64,000 bases of DNA from NCBI RefSeq assembly GCF_038396755.1, contig NZ_CP149822.1, positions 2,232,001 through 2,296,000 of the forward strand. The letters run 5' to 3'. The position numbers and the translations under genes were made by a program. Below the pieces are notes generated by a model. It saw nothing but the letters and a program-made list of their open reading frames with translations, was not told where the DNA came from and did not search any database. Positions within the stretch are counted from its first letter, which is position 1; each line of letters opens with the position of its first letter. Source of the DNA: Chitinophaga pollutisoli. Its GTDB lineage: Bacteria; Bacteroidota; Bacteroidia; Chitinophagales; Chitinophagaceae. Shown here piece after piece: positions 36,776-46,071 of this stretch.

Positions 36776-36860
36776 ATGTCTTACCCATATCTTACCCCTT
36801 TTATAGGGTGAGATATGGGTAAGACATAGGTAAGATAAGGGTGGCATATGGGTAAGATAT
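36776..36860. repeat. iteron array: 11-bp repeats with internal inversion
   Basis: Five direct tandem units of 11 bp, consensus GGGTAAGATAT, fill 36806-36860 (GGGTGAGATAT, GGGTAAGACAT, AGGTAAGATAA, GGGTGGCATAT, GGGTAAGATAT). Two further units lie inverted at 36776-36797. The inverted pair and the first two direct units form a 22-bp hairpin with one mismatch and loop CTTTTATA. A weaker inverted unit may lie at 36750-36760. The 11-bp period puts each unit on the same face of the helix. It lies 94 bp upstream of the sulfatase start, so it is a likely regulatory site. Confidence 0.75.
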
Positions 36861-36878
36861 CTATACAGAACCTACGGG

Positions 36879-38249
36879 TTAATCCGCCAGGATCAGCTCG
36901 ATGACGGGGATTTCCACACCGGGCTTGATCACGGGCAGGCTCAGGTTCAGGTCGTTGGCGCCTAGTTCGCTTTTGATCCAATGGCCGGCAGGTGCGCTGA
37001 TCTTGATTTCTGAGTTGTCGTGCAGGAACTGCGCATATTTGATTTTTCCCTTGTAACCGGGCAGCGTGAAGTTCTGCAGGGGATAATCGAGCAGGTGGAC
37101 GTACAATCGTCTGGTGGTGGGATTGTAGGTGAGCAGGCTATGCTCCGGGCGTGCGAATGAATCGGGCGCCTGCGTGCAGCCGTAAATCGCGCGGCTGTTG
37201 TATTCCATCCAATCGCCCATGCCGTTGAGTGCCTTCAGCGCGCGCGCGTCGAATTTACCGCGGGCGGTGGGCCCCACGTTGAGGAGGAGGTTGCCGCCTT
37301 TACTCACGGTTTCGGCGAGGAGCACGAGGAGTTGTTTATTGTCTTTCCAGGTGTTCTCATCACGGTAATACCCCCACGAACCAGAGAAGGTTTGGCAGGT
37401 TTCCCAGGGTACGCGCTGACCGTTGACCGTGGGCCAGGAAGGCACCTTGAACTGTTCTGGCGTGATGAAATCGCCGCCGTCGGCATATTCTTTCAGATCG
37501 AGCCGGTCGTTGACGATGATGCCCGGCTGCAACTTCCGCACCATTTTGATAAGATCGACTGAACCCCAGTCGTTGTGGTCTTTCCCGCGTTTTCCGGGGT
37601 AGGAGAAGTCGAGCCAGAGCATATCAATTTGTCCGTAGTTGGAGAGCAGTTCGCGCACCTGGTTGTGCATGTAGGTGCGGTATTTGTTCATGTCGCGGTT
37701 TTTGTTGAGCTCGTCGTATCCGGCGTCGGTGGCTGGCCGGTGGGCATGGGTACCGTCGATGGTGAACTGCGGATGGTGCCAGTCGATGAGCGAATAATAG
37801 AATCCGACGCGGAGGCCTTCTGCGCGGAATGCGTCGACCCATTCGCGGATGAGGTCTCTTTTGGCGGGTGTATTGGTGGCTTTGTAATCGGTGTATTTGG
37901 AATCGAAGAGGCAGAATCCGTCGTGGTGTTTGGTGGTGATGACGGCATATTTCATCCCGGCGGCTTTGGCGTTGCGGGCCCATTCGCGCGGGTTGTAGAG
38001 GTCGGGGTTGAAGAGGTCGAAGTACTGGCGGTAGGCGGTTTCAGAAATATGTTCGCGTTGTTGTACCCATTCGTGGCGGGCGGGGAGGGCGTACAGGCCC
38101 CAGTGGATGAACATGCCGAATCGGTCGTTGGTCCACCAGGCGAGGCGTTTTTCTTTTTGTGCGGGTGTTTCGTTGAACAGCCGTTTTTCCTGGGCGTTGG
38201 CGGAGAGGCCGGCGGCGCAGAGGAGGATGAAAAGGAGAGATCGTTTCAT
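36879..38249 (-). CDS. GH29 alpha-L-fucosidase
   Basis: Retaining alpha-L-fucosidase, secreted to the periplasm or surface. The start MKRSLLFILLCAAGLSANAQ gives a signal peptide and 456 residues. Family motifs: RFGMFIHWGLYALPARHEW (43-61), YAVITTKHHDGFCLFDSKYTDY (101-122), GFYYSLIDWHHP and IDMLWLDFSYPG with the nucleophile Asp 214. The C-terminal beta-sandwich follows KGGNLLLNVGPTARG. I cannot point to the acid/base, which is variable in GH29. It is the first gene of the minus-strand block GH29-sulfatase. Confidence 0.93.
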   Translation of the reverse strand: MKRSLLFILLCAAGLSANAQEKRLFNETPAQKEKRLAWWTNDRFGMFIHWGLYALPARHEWVQQREHISETAYRQYFDLFNPDLYNPREWARNAKAAGMKYAVITTKHHDGFCLFDSKYTDYKATNTPAKRDLIREWVDAFRAEGLRVGFYYSLIDWHHPQFTIDGTHAHRPATDAGYDELNKNRDMNKYRTYMHNQVRELLSNYGQIDMLWLDFSYPGKRGKDHNDWGSVDLIKMVRKLQPGIIVNDRLDLKEYADGGDFITPEQFKVPSWPTVNGQRVPWETCQTFSGSWGYYRDENTWKDNKQLLVLLAETVSKGGNLLLNVGPTARGKFDARALKALNGMGDWMEYNSRAIYGCTQAPDSFARPEHSLLTYNPTTRRLYVHLLDYPLQNFTLPGYKGKIKYAQFLHDNSEIKISAPAGHWIKSELGANDLNLSLPVIKPGVEIPVIELILAD

Positions 38250-38754
38250 GGCAGCATCATTATTTTTTGCGGGGGGCAAGATAGTTTGCGGGTGTTGGGG
38301 CGGATGGTAGTTTTTTGGCATTGATTGGGTGAATTTGAATTCTCCGCCGAAAAAAGTGGAAGAAGGGGGAATGCGCCACACTTCGCTGCATGAAGAAAGG
38401 TGCAATATGCGCATTGTAGCATCAAATTGGTCGTTGGGTAATCAACCTACAAGATGTTAAGCCGTTATTCATTAACTTTTCGTTAACAATCAAAAAATAT
38501 TAAACCGTATTAACATGTTGTAATAAATCAATTACTGAAAAAAGGAATTCATCAATTGCCTCGGGGGATCTCTGATTTATCTCAAGCAGGCATACCGCAG
38601 GTGCATCGGCGCCGGCGGCTTTCTATTTACAGGAACGTTTACTGTGGCGGATTTGCATGAAACTGGCGCCTTTTCCGTGAAAATCCGGCGGGCGGCAAAG
38701 CAGCATTTTTCCGCGAACGCCCGGCGCCTGGGCTGCAACCGGCAGGCAGGTACA

Positions 38755-38782
38755 AGCTACCCTTTGGGTAGCTATTTTATTT
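38755..38782 (+). terminator. orphan intrinsic terminator
   Basis: AGCTACCC-TTT-GGGTAGCT, a perfect 8-bp stem followed by ATTTTATTT. Nothing annotated on the plus strand ends here. Confidence 0.6.
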
Positions 38783-38890
38783 GTTAATAAAATTTGAAAT
38801 ATGACACATTTATAACATGGCGTTAACATGGGCAAAAACGGCCGTAACGTAATATTGATGCATGATCTACGCTCCAAGTCAGTCATTACA

Positions 38891-38918
38891 AAGGCAACCT
38901 CTTTTATGAGGTTGCCTT
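38891..38918. repeat. perfect 11-bp inverted repeat
   Basis: AAGGCAACCTC-TTTTAT-GAGGTTGCCTT. A strong stem-loop without a clear U-tract on either side; it may be a terminator or part of an RNA. Confidence 0.55.
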
Positions 38919-39145
38919 TCCAAATAGTTCGCGCGGTGCTGTAATAATGCAGGGCTGCGCCGTAATTTCGGGGAGAATCCTATCGAAGCAAAACAGTACT
39001 GTATTATTCGTTAACCTTTTAAACCAAATGCCCGCGAATGATGTGATTTTTTATTTTCAGCTTAAGACACAGTAAAGCATTCCATTCCGTCCAGAACACA
39101 TTCGTAAACAACATTCACAATTTAGCTTAAACCCCCTGTTGATCC

Positions 39146-39433
39146 ATGCCAAAGCGTTATTTTGAAAGACTACAGACCATCGACTACCTGATCCGTATCA
39201 AAGGCACCGGCAAGCCCGCCCAGCTGGCCAAACGCCTCCGGATTTCAGAAAGAACCTTGTATGAGTTCCTGAAGCTCATGAAAGACCTCGGAGCGCCTAT
39301 CGAATACGATAGATACAAGGAAAGCTATTATTACGGGGAAAAAGGCGGATTTAATATCAAATTCACCAAACTGCTCGCCGGACTTACCACGGCCGTCCCC
39401 GTACTGCTGCTATGCATTATGCAAATGACTTAG
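39146..39433 (+). CDS. small helix-turn-helix protein with C-terminal hydrophobic segment
   Basis: A 95-residue protein. Residues 8-60 form a winged-helix HTH of the HTH_11/DeoR type (ERLQTIDYLIRIKGTGKPAQLAKRLRISERTLYEFLKLMKDLGAPI), the wing being YDRYKESYYYGEKGGFNIKF. The C-terminal stretch LLAGLTTAVPVLLLCIMQM is hydrophobic enough for a membrane anchor. No ligand domain is present. It stands alone on the plus strand next to a PUL; a regulatory role there is possible but not shown. A long-stemmed terminator follows. Confidence 0.75.
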   Translation: MPKRYFERLQTIDYLIRIKGTGKPAQLAKRLRISERTLYEFLKLMKDLGAPIEYDRYKESYYYGEKGGFNIKFTKLLAGLTTAVPVLLLCIMQMT

Positions 39434-39495
39434 CGTTATTGCTTCATCACCAACACGCCGGTTAACAATCAATTAACTCAAGCGTGATCACCTTA

Positions 39496-39543
39496 AAGCT
39501 ATTTTGTTGTCGTATTCACGTTACGGCAACAAGGTAGCTTTTT
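39496..39543 (+). terminator. intrinsic terminator with a 19-bp stem
   Basis: AAGCTATTTTGTTGTCGTA (39496-39514) pairs along its whole length, with three G-U pairs, with TACGGCAACAAGGTAGCTT (39522-39540), followed by T5. It ends the small HTH gene 63 bases after its stop. The rest of 39434-39787 shows no gene. Confidence 0.75.
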
Positions 39544-39787
39544 GCCATCGCGTCTACCTCCGTCTGACCACTGCATTTTTACATCCGGCCAGTGCTGGCC
39601 CCAACAATCAATTGCACGAGCGGGTTCCTGTCCAGTTACCGGCCTGCAATTTTTATACGGCGGCACTGATGCTGCGATACTATGTTTTTGAATTCGTTTT
39701 TATACGCGGTTTAGATCAATACGATCTACTTAGATGCTTAGACAATGCGGGTTTCTTTTCAGTCACCTGCCCCTTAACCAACTGCGG

Positions 39788-40320
39788 TTATCGTCCCTCT
39801 AACCTGATCACATCTTCCCAGGGCCGATCTGCCCGCCAGGCCGGCCCTTTTGCATACGCGAACCTCCCGCTCCCGTTCGTCAGCCGCAGCACCTCCTGCC
39901 CTTCCGCCGCGAAATGCCAGATATACTGATCTTTTCCTGCGCCATCTTTCACCGGCTGCAACCGCAGCTGCAGCAGTCCGTCTTTCTCCTCCACGCCCAG
40001 GTCCATCCCCCATCCCGGCGCATGCTTCATCTCCACGACCAGTAAAAATCCTTTCCATACCGCATGGGAAACTTTTCCGTCCACCCGGAATGGTCCGCCG
40101 CCAGGCAATTGCTGACCGTGATACTGTCTTTCATCACAAACACGATATACTCCCCCACACCCCGGCCAGCCGGCAGTGTATCGCTGAAAGCAGGCAGGCC
40201 GCAGGGCGGCAGGTACCGGTAATCGCCGATGGGAATGTATGAAATTACATGGGGTTGGTTGCGGGCGGGAAGTGTGTTGCAGCAAGCAAGCGCCCACAAC
40301 AATGGAATCAATACGCGCAT
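39788..40320 (-). pseudogene. secreted protein of unknown function, frameshifted
   Basis: The upstream frame gives a signal-like start MRVLIPLLWALACC and runs to VFVMKDSITVSNCLAAD. The downstream frame continues naturally as PFRVDGKVSHAVWKGFLLVVEMKH and ends ...WEDVIRLEGR. One base is missing somewhere near 40050-40130, where the sequence is GGCGGCGG- and G-run-rich. Restored length is about 178 residues. I do not recognise the family. It is divergent from the plus-strand GH95 gene, 106 bp away. Confidence 0.6.
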
Positions 40321-40426
40321 CCGGTAATTTACGAAGAACCGGGTTATGCGCAAATTTTAGCCAATTCCGGCTGTCGTTTATCCTCCCGTAGCATTTTCAG
40401 CCGTTTCAGGTTATATTTAAATCATT

Positions 40427-42853
40427 ATGCACCACGCTCTACTTACGATGCTGACGGTTGCCTCGCTGGCCGCGTCCGCACAACAGCGACCCGACCAAAC
40501 GCTAACCTTCAGCCAGCCCGCCACGCATTACCAGGAAGCCCTGCCGCTGGGCAACGGTACCCTCGGCGCCCTGGTTTACGGTCATCCATCCCGCGACCGA
40601 TTCGTGCTGAACGAAATCAGCATGTGGTCGGGCGGCCCGCAGGAAGCGGATAACGACACCGCCTACCGCGTGCTTCCCCGCATCCAGGAAGCACTCCTCG
40701 GCGGGCGCAACAAAGATGCGCAACAACTCCTGCAACAGTATTTCATCTGCAAAGGAAAAGGCTCCGGACATGGCGCGGGCGCCAACGTCCCTTACGGATC
40801 CTACCAGACTTTCGGCGACCTCACGCTGACATGGAAAGATACTTCCGCCCCCGTACAGCAATACCGCCGCCGCCTCGACCTTTCCACCGCCACTGCCACC
40901 ACCACGTGGCAGCGTAACGGCGTCACCTATACGCAGGAAGCCTGGATCAGCCAACCCGCCAATCTCCTGGCCATCCGCATCACCGCCAGCCGCAAAGGCG
41001 CCATCTCCCTCACCGCCGCCATCTCCCGCCGCGAAAGAGCCACCGTGCGCACCGAGAACGGCACCATCTTCATGGAAGGCCATCTCAATAACGACGGGCA
41101 GCCAGGCATGCAATTTGCCGGCGCATTGTCGGTGCAACCTACCGGCGGCCGGCGCACCGCCTCCGCGGAAAGCATCACCGTCAGCAACGCGGACGCACTC
41201 GTGCTCTACTTCACCGCAGCTACCGATTACAACAACGCCGACTTCCGGCAACGCGGAACCGATCCTGCGCCTGTCGTCAAATCCCGCCTGCACGAAGCGC
41301 AAACCAAAAATTCCTATGCAGCGCTGCAGCAGTCCCAACGGCGTGCGCATCAAAAATTATATCAGCGCAGCGCCTTTACGCTGGCAGCCGCACCAGGCGC
41401 CAACGGCCTGCTCCCGACGCCTGAAAGACTGGCAAAATATTTCGCCGGCGAACCGGATCCGCAGCTTCCCGTGCTATACTACAATTACGGCCGCTATCTG
41501 CTGATCGGGTCCTCCCGCCCCGGGCATCTCCCCGCCAATCTGCAGGGCCTCTGGGCGCCGGAATACCAGGCGCCGTGGAACGGTGATTACCACATCAACA
41601 TCAACCTCCAGATGAATTACTGGCTGGCGCCTGTGACCGGCCTCGACGACCTCGCAGAGCCGCTCCACCGCTACATCCGCATGTTATCCAAAGAAGGCGC
41701 GCGCACCGCCAAAGCGTATTACAACGCGCCAGGATGGGTGGCCCATGTGATCACCAATCCCTGGGGCTTCACTTCGCCTGGCGAAGGGGCCGATTGGGGC
41801 TCCACCCTCACGGGCGGCGCCTGGCTTTGCGAACATATCTGGGAGCATTTCCGCTTTACGCGCGACACGGCCTTCCTCCGCGAATATTATCCCGTGTTGA
41901 AAGGTTCCTCCGATTTCCTGCGCGCCATACTCATCCGCGAGCCGGAGCACGGATGGCTGGTGACTGCGCCTTCCAATTCGCCGGAACACAGTTACATCAT
42001 GCCCGACGGCACCCGCGCCAGTACCGTGATGGGCCCCGCCATTGATATGCAGATCTGCCGCGAGCTCTTCGGCGCTACCATCGAAGCCGCGCGCATCCTG
42101 GATACCGACGCGGCCTGGCGGAAAGAAATGGACAGCGTGCGCGCCCAACTGGCGCCCAACCAGATCGGCAAAGCCGGAGACCTCAATGAGTGGCTGCACG
42201 ACTGGAAAGACGGCGAGCCGCATCATCGTCACGTTTCGCATGCTTACGCGCTGCACCCCTACGACAAAATCACGCCCTGGAACACACCCGAACTGGCTGC
42301 CGCCATGCGCGAAACCCTTCGCCAGCGCGGCGACGACGGCACCGGATGGTCGCTGGCATGGAAGATCAACTTCTGGGCACGCCTGCAAGACGGCGACCAT
42401 GCGCTCACGCTTATCCACAAGCTGATGCGCCCGGTAGACCCCGCCAATGCCCGCGGTGGCGGCACCTATCCCAATCTTTTCTGCGCCCACCCGCCCTTCC
42501 AGATCGACGGCAACTTCGGCGGCACGGCGGGCATCGCGGAGATGTTATTGCAGAGCCACGGCGATACGTCCGTTATCCGGTTGCTCCCCGCACTCCCTTC
42601 CGAAGCCGGATGGCAACAGGGCAGCTTGAAGGGCTTTCGCGCGCGGGGAGGCTTTGCCGTGGACCTGGACTGGAAAAACGGAACGGTTACCACCGCGAAG
42701 ATCCGGTCGCTGCAAGGCAGTACCTGCGCCGTTGTGGTGCCCGCGGGGAAATCAGTGTATACCGCCAAAGGGAAGATCGTATCTAAGCCCGAAAACGTGG
42801 CCAGGCAGGTTTCGTTCACTACGGTGAAGGGAGCGGAGTATGTGATCCGGTAA
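40427..42853 (+). CDS. second GH95 family glycoside hydrolase
   Basis: An 808-residue secreted GH95 paralogue. The signal peptide ends at ASAQ. Compared with the minus-strand GH95 it keeps [36 protein letters not shown] (the Asn-x-Asn pair), [10 protein letters not shown] (candidate Glu acid) and [14 protein letters not shown] (candidate Asp). The sequences differ widely elsewhere, so they are old paralogues and may differ in specificity (fucose versus L-galactose, or linkage). Monocistronic, with its own terminator. Confidence 0.93.
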   Translation: MHHALLTMLTVASLAASAQQRPDQTLTFSQPATHYQEALPLGNGTLGALVYGHPSRDRFVLNEISMWSGGPQEADNDTAYRVLPRIQEALLGGRNKDAQQLLQQYFICKGKGSGHGAGANVPYGSYQTFGDLTLTWKDTSAPVQQYRRRLDLSTATATTTWQRNGVTYTQEAWISQPANLLAIRITASRKGAISLTAAISRRERATVRTENGTIFMEGHLNNDGQPGMQFAGALSVQPTGGRRTASAESITVSNADALVLYFTAATDYNNADFRQRGTDPAPVVKSRLHEAQTKNSYAALQQSQRRAHQKLYQRSAFTLAAAPGANGLLPTPERLAKYFAGEPDPQLPVLYYNYGRYLLIGSSRPGHLPANLQGLWAPEYQAPWNGDYHININLQMNYWLAPVTGLDDLAEPLHRYIRMLSKEGARTAKAYYNAPGWVAHVITNPWGFTSPGEGADWGSTLTGGAWLCEHIWEHFRFTRDTAFLREYYPVLKGSSDFLRAILIREPEHGWLVTAPSNSPEHSYIMPDGTRASTVMGPAIDMQICRELFGATIEAARILDTDAAWRKEMDSVRAQLAPNQIGKAGDLNEWLHDWKDGEPHHRHVSHAYALHPYDKITPWNTPELAAAMRETLRQRGDDGTGWSLAWKINFWARLQDGDHALTLIHKLMRPVDPANARGGGTYPNLFCAHPPFQIDGNFGGTAGIAEMLLQSHGDTSVIRLLPALPSEAGWQQGSLKGFRARGGFAVDLDWKNGTVTTAKIRSLQGSTCAVVVPAGKSVYTAKGKIVSKPENVARQVSFTTVKGAEYVIR

Positions 42854-42875
42854 AAAGGTATTGATATATCGTGTA

Positions 42876-42907
42876 AGCGCCCCGGTGGTCCGGGGCGCTT
42901 CTTTTTT
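42876..42907 (+). terminator. intrinsic terminator after the second GH95
   Basis: AGCGCCCCGG-TGGT-CCGGGGCGCT, perfect 10-bp stem followed by TCTTTTTT. Confidence 0.9.
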
Positions 42908-42996
42908 AACTCCGCACCATTGCCGTTCGCCGGTAATTTCCGCCGTTGGGGGGATGGAATTTCCTACCTTACTATTGAACGATTAGATTTGAACCC

Positions 42997-44064
42997 ATGA
43001 AAATACGCTACCGGTATTGGGCGGCCCAGATCCTGGGCTGGGGAATATTCACCTACCTGTGGAGCAACATCCGCACGGATGGTTTCGGGCTGCGGGGGGA
43101 TGTGTTTATGGACCCCGACTATTATTTCCATGCGGTGAACGGCATTGTGTGGACCCACTTGCTGGATGTATTTATCCGGCGGTTCGGGCTTGCCAGGATG
43201 CGGTTCGGCGCGGTGTTCGCGAAGCTCTGGCTGGCGGTGGTATGTGTAACGGTGTTGATGGTAGGATGTTTGTCTGCGTTATCGGTTTGGGAGGCGGGAG
43301 GATGGCATGCATTTACCACTAACGGGCTGAAAGACCGGGACGGGCTGTCGGGCATGGCGCAGATCATGATCGTGCTGGCGCTCGTGCTGTTTGTGTGGCA
43401 CCTGGTGGTGTGGGGATGGGTGGTGATCTACTTCGCGGTGGCGCAGGGCCGCGTCAGGCAGCAGGAGCTGGAAAGTGAAAACCGGCTGAAACAAGCCGAG
43501 CTGGATAATCTCAAAACGCGCCTCAACCCGCATTTCCTTTTCAACTCCCTCAGCAGTATCCGCAGTCTTATCGCCGAAAACCCGGAACGTGCGCAACGGG
43601 CCGTGGGCGAGCTGGCGGAAGTATTGCGCAGCGCGATGCTTTCGGAGCGGCAGCAGCTTATCGCCTTTGAAAGAGAACTGGAAGTGGTGAAGCATTACCT
43701 GGCGATTGAGAAAATCCGTTTTGAAGAACGATTACACATCGAATATCACATCGACGCCGGAACAGCGCAACAAACCATGCCGCCCATGTTGTTGCAGACA
43801 CTGGTGGAAAACGCGATCAAGCACGGCATTTCCAAACGCAGTTCCGGCGGTAATATCCGCATCTCGGCGGGCCGGGAAGGGAAGCAGTTCATCATCCATG
43901 TAGAAAATACGGGGCAAATCACGGAACCCGTTACCGGCGGTGGTTTCGGCATCAGCGGCACCCTCCGGCGCTTGTCCCTCCTGTACGGCGCCCATGCTTC
44001 TTTCCGTATCGCCAATCATTCAGACCAAACCGTGCGCGCCACGGTCATAATCCCCGCAGCATGA
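42997..44064 (+). CDS. LytS-type sensor histidine kinase (PF06580)
   Basis: Membrane sensor of 355 residues with about four transmembrane segments (residues 8-22, 45-60, 73-98, 120-148). A coiled linker precedes the His_kinase domain LKTRLNPHFLFNSLSSIRSL (phospho-acceptor His 179). An HATPase domain follows, with LVENAIKHGISKR as N-box and GGGFGISGTLRRL as G-box. Its stop codon overlaps the start of the LytTR regulator by 4 bases, so the two form a pair. Signal unknown. Confidence 0.92.
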   Translation: MKIRYRYWAAQILGWGIFTYLWSNIRTDGFGLRGDVFMDPDYYFHAVNGIVWTHLLDVFIRRFGLARMRFGAVFAKLWLAVVCVTVLMVGCLSALSVWEAGGWHAFTTNGLKDRDGLSGMAQIMIVLALVLFVWHLVVWGWVVIYFAVAQGRVRQQELESENRLKQAELDNLKTRLNPHFLFNSLSSIRSLIAENPERAQRAVGELAEVLRSAMLSERQQLIAFERELEVVKHYLAIEKIRFEERLHIEYHIDAGTAQQTMPPMLLQTLVENAIKHGISKRSSGGNIRISAGREGKQFIIHVENTGQITEPVTGGGFGISGTLRRLSLLYGAHASFRIANHSDQTVRATVIIPAA

Positions 44065-44771
44065 TAACCGCACTGATCATAGACGACGAACGCCTTGCCC
44101 GCAAAGACCTCCGCGGCGTCCTGCAATCCTTTCCGCAGATAGTCATCGCAGGAGAAGCCGCCAACATCCTGGAAGCACAGGCGCTGATCGCGCAACTGCG
44201 GCCGGAGCTGCTTTTTCTCGATATTGAAATGCCGGAAGGCAATGGGTTCCGGTTGCTGGAAATGCTTGACACCACGCCCCATGTCATCTTTACCACGGCT
44301 TACGACGCCTATGCGATTCGCGCTTTCGAGATCAACGCGCTGGATTACCTGCTGAAACCCGTCACGGAAAACCGCATGCGGGAAGCACTCGCGCGGATAC
44401 CCGCCACCCCTCCCATCGCACCCGCGGCCGGCTACCTTTCCATCCATGAAAAAATATTCGTGAAAGACGGCGACCGCTGCTGGTTCGTCCCCCTATCAGA
44501 CATCCGCCTGCTGGAAGCCGCAGACGATTACGTGCGCCTGCGCTTCGGTAAACACGCGCCCCTGCTAGCCCGCAGCCTCCAATCCTTCGAAAGCAAACTA
44601 GATCCGCAATATTTCTTCCGCGCCAGCAGAAAACATATCGTGAACCTGCAACACGTGCAGTCGGTTTCGATACTTCCGTCCCAGCTGCTCCTGATGGAGC
44701 TGAGCGACGGCGCCACCGTTCCCCTGAGCCGCAGGCAAACAGCCCTCTTCCGGGAACTGCGCGGGATCTGA
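44061..44771 (+). CDS. LytTR-family response regulator
   Basis: 236 residues: receiver domain with IIDDE and phospho-acceptor Asp 54 in FLDIEMPEGNG, the TTAYDAYAIRAFEINALDYLLKPV end, then a LytTR DNA-binding domain (FVKDGDRCWFVPLSDIRLLEAADDYVRL, FFRASRKHIVNL). It partners the overlapping LytS-type kinase. The erythromycin-esterase-family gene begins 31 bp downstream and is probably in the same transcript. Confidence 0.93.
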   Translation: MITALIIDDERLARKDLRGVLQSFPQIVIAGEAANILEAQALIAQLRPELLFLDIEMPEGNGFRLLEMLDTTPHVIFTTAYDAYAIRAFEINALDYLLKPVTENRMREALARIPATPPIAPAAGYLSIHEKIFVKDGDRCWFVPLSDIRLLEAADDYVRLRFGKHAPLLARSLQSFESKLDPQYFFRASRKHIVNLQHVQSVSILPSQLLLMELSDGATVPLSRRQTALFRELRGI

Positions 44772-44802
44772 TCCGATCCCCACCATCATTAAACCATACA
44801 AC

Positions 44803-46002
44803 ATGAAACGCATCACCATGCCGTTACTGGCCCTCCTTTGCCTGTGCGCGAACGTATTCGCCCAGCAGCCTTTCCGCCTCCAATCCACCGAACCTACGGG
44901 CGATTACACGGACCTCCTTCCCCTCAAAAAACAATTCACTTCCGCCGGCATCATCGGCGCCGGAGAAGGCACGCATGGCACGCGGGAGTTCTTCCGCATG
45001 AAGCACCGCCTTTTCCGATTCCTGGCCGCAGAAATGGGCTTCACGATATTCGCCATGGAAGACAACCCCATCGGCGCCATGCGCATCCAGCATTTCCTCG
45101 AAACGGGCGAAGGCAATCCCATCGCCATCATCCGGGAGCATTTCCATTCCGTTTACCAGGTCGAAGAACTGTCGGACCTCGTCTACTGGATGCGGCAATA
45201 CAATCTGCGGCACGAAAAAAAGCTGCGCTTCACGGGGTTTGATTGCCAGCAGATGCATTACTTCCACCAGGAGCTTACCGGTCTCTCCACCCGCCACCAG
45301 CTGCATTTGTTTGATTCCCTGCTGGGCTACCATGCGGATACGACCATTACTTTCAGCAAAGCCATGGAGCCGATCATTTCCATCTGCGACAGCATCCTGC
45401 GGATCATGCCGGCGGCTTCCGGCGGCGTTCCGGAGAAAGAATGGCGGCTGGCCCGCTTTTGTGTCGAAAACATCCTGGCCGGGGCGCACCAGTTCCGGTT
45501 GCAAGCCACCGACTGGACGCGCTCCTTCAACATCCGGGATTCCATGATGGCCCGCAATGTGCAATGGATCGGGGCGCAATATCCGGGGGAGAAAATGATG
45601 CTCTGGGCGCATAATTCCCATCTGGGCCGGTTGTACGCCGATTCAATGTTCACTTTCCGGCCGATGGGCGCGCACCTGCATGCGATGTATGGAAAAAACT
45701 ACCAGAACATCGCCATGCTGGCGGGTTCTGGCACTTACCGCGCGCAAAACGACTTCCACGCGGCGATGGATACGGGCCACGCGCTTGCAGCGCCGCTTCC
45801 CGGCTCGGTGGATGCACAGCTGCAGGCCATGCAGGTGCCGTTGTTCCTGCTGCCGTTGGGAAATGTACAGCTGAAAGGCCGGATGCGGACCATCGGCACT
45901 ATCGCATCGGAGCACCAGTTTACGTTATGGCCCGTGGAGCTGAAGGAGCGGTACGACTGGGTTTTCTACGCGGAAAATACCACTTCCGCCCGGGGGCTCT
46001 GA
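44803..46002 (+). CDS. erythromycin esterase family protein, secreted
   Basis: 399 residues with a signal peptide ending at VFAQ. Family motifs (PF05139): IIGAGEGTHGTREFF (Glu 55, His 58), IFAMEDN (Glu 86), LRFTGFDCQQMHYF and WAHNSHLGRL. EreA/EreB hydrolyse macrolides, but most family members, especially secreted ones in Bacteroidota, have no proven antibiotic role, so I would not call it a resistance gene. It is downstream of a LytS/LytTR pair, which suggests sensor-controlled expression. Confidence 0.88.
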   Translation: MKRITMPLLALLCLCANVFAQQPFRLQSTEPTGDYTDLLPLKKQFTSAGIIGAGEGTHGTREFFRMKHRLFRFLAAEMGFTIFAMEDNPIGAMRIQHFLETGEGNPIAIIREHFHSVYQVEELSDLVYWMRQYNLRHEKKLRFTGFDCQQMHYFHQELTGLSTRHQLHLFDSLLGYHADTTITFSKAMEPIISICDSILRIMPAASGGVPEKEWRLARFCVENILAGAHQFRLQATDWTRSFNIRDSMMARNVQWIGAQYPGEKMMLWAHNSHLGRLYADSMFTFRPMGAHLHAMYGKNYQNIAMLAGSGTYRAQNDFHAAMDTGHALAAPLPGSVDAQLQAMQVPLFLLPLGNVQLKGRMRTIGTIASEHQFTLWPVELKERYDWVFYAENTTSARGL

Positions 46003-46051
46003 TAATTACCTGACTTTCGTCAGTTGGGCCTGCCAATCGCCGCGCATATGT

Positions 46052-46059
46052 TATCTTTG
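46052..46059 (+). promoter_or_regulatory. -7 promoter element for the kinase/receiver-CRP operon
   Basis: TATCTTTG, an exact TAnnTTTG match 12 bases before the start codon; no well-spaced -33 is visible. Confidence 0.45.
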
Positions 46060-46071
46060 CAGTTAACGTAA

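Larger units (their letters stand above)
38250..39145. other. long intergenic region with two stem-loops and no clear gene
   Basis: No protein gene is convincing. A plus-strand terminator lies at 38755-38782 although no plus-strand gene precedes it. A long hairpin lies at 38891-38918. The GC-rich stretch 38600-38750 before the terminator could be a non-coding RNA. The segment 38450-38560 is AT-rich and may carry promoters. Confidence 0.45.

Noticed and set aside
36776..36860. CRISPR-like array
   Set aside because: Units are 11 bp, contiguous and without spacers, and no cas genes are present.
37575..38324. A 249-codon plus-strand frame opposite GH29
   Set aside because: Antisense shadow; the opposite strand has all GH29 motifs.
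44803..46002. Macrolide resistance gene
   Set aside because: The family is broad, the protein is secreted and no other resistance genes surround it; resistance is not supported by sequence alone.
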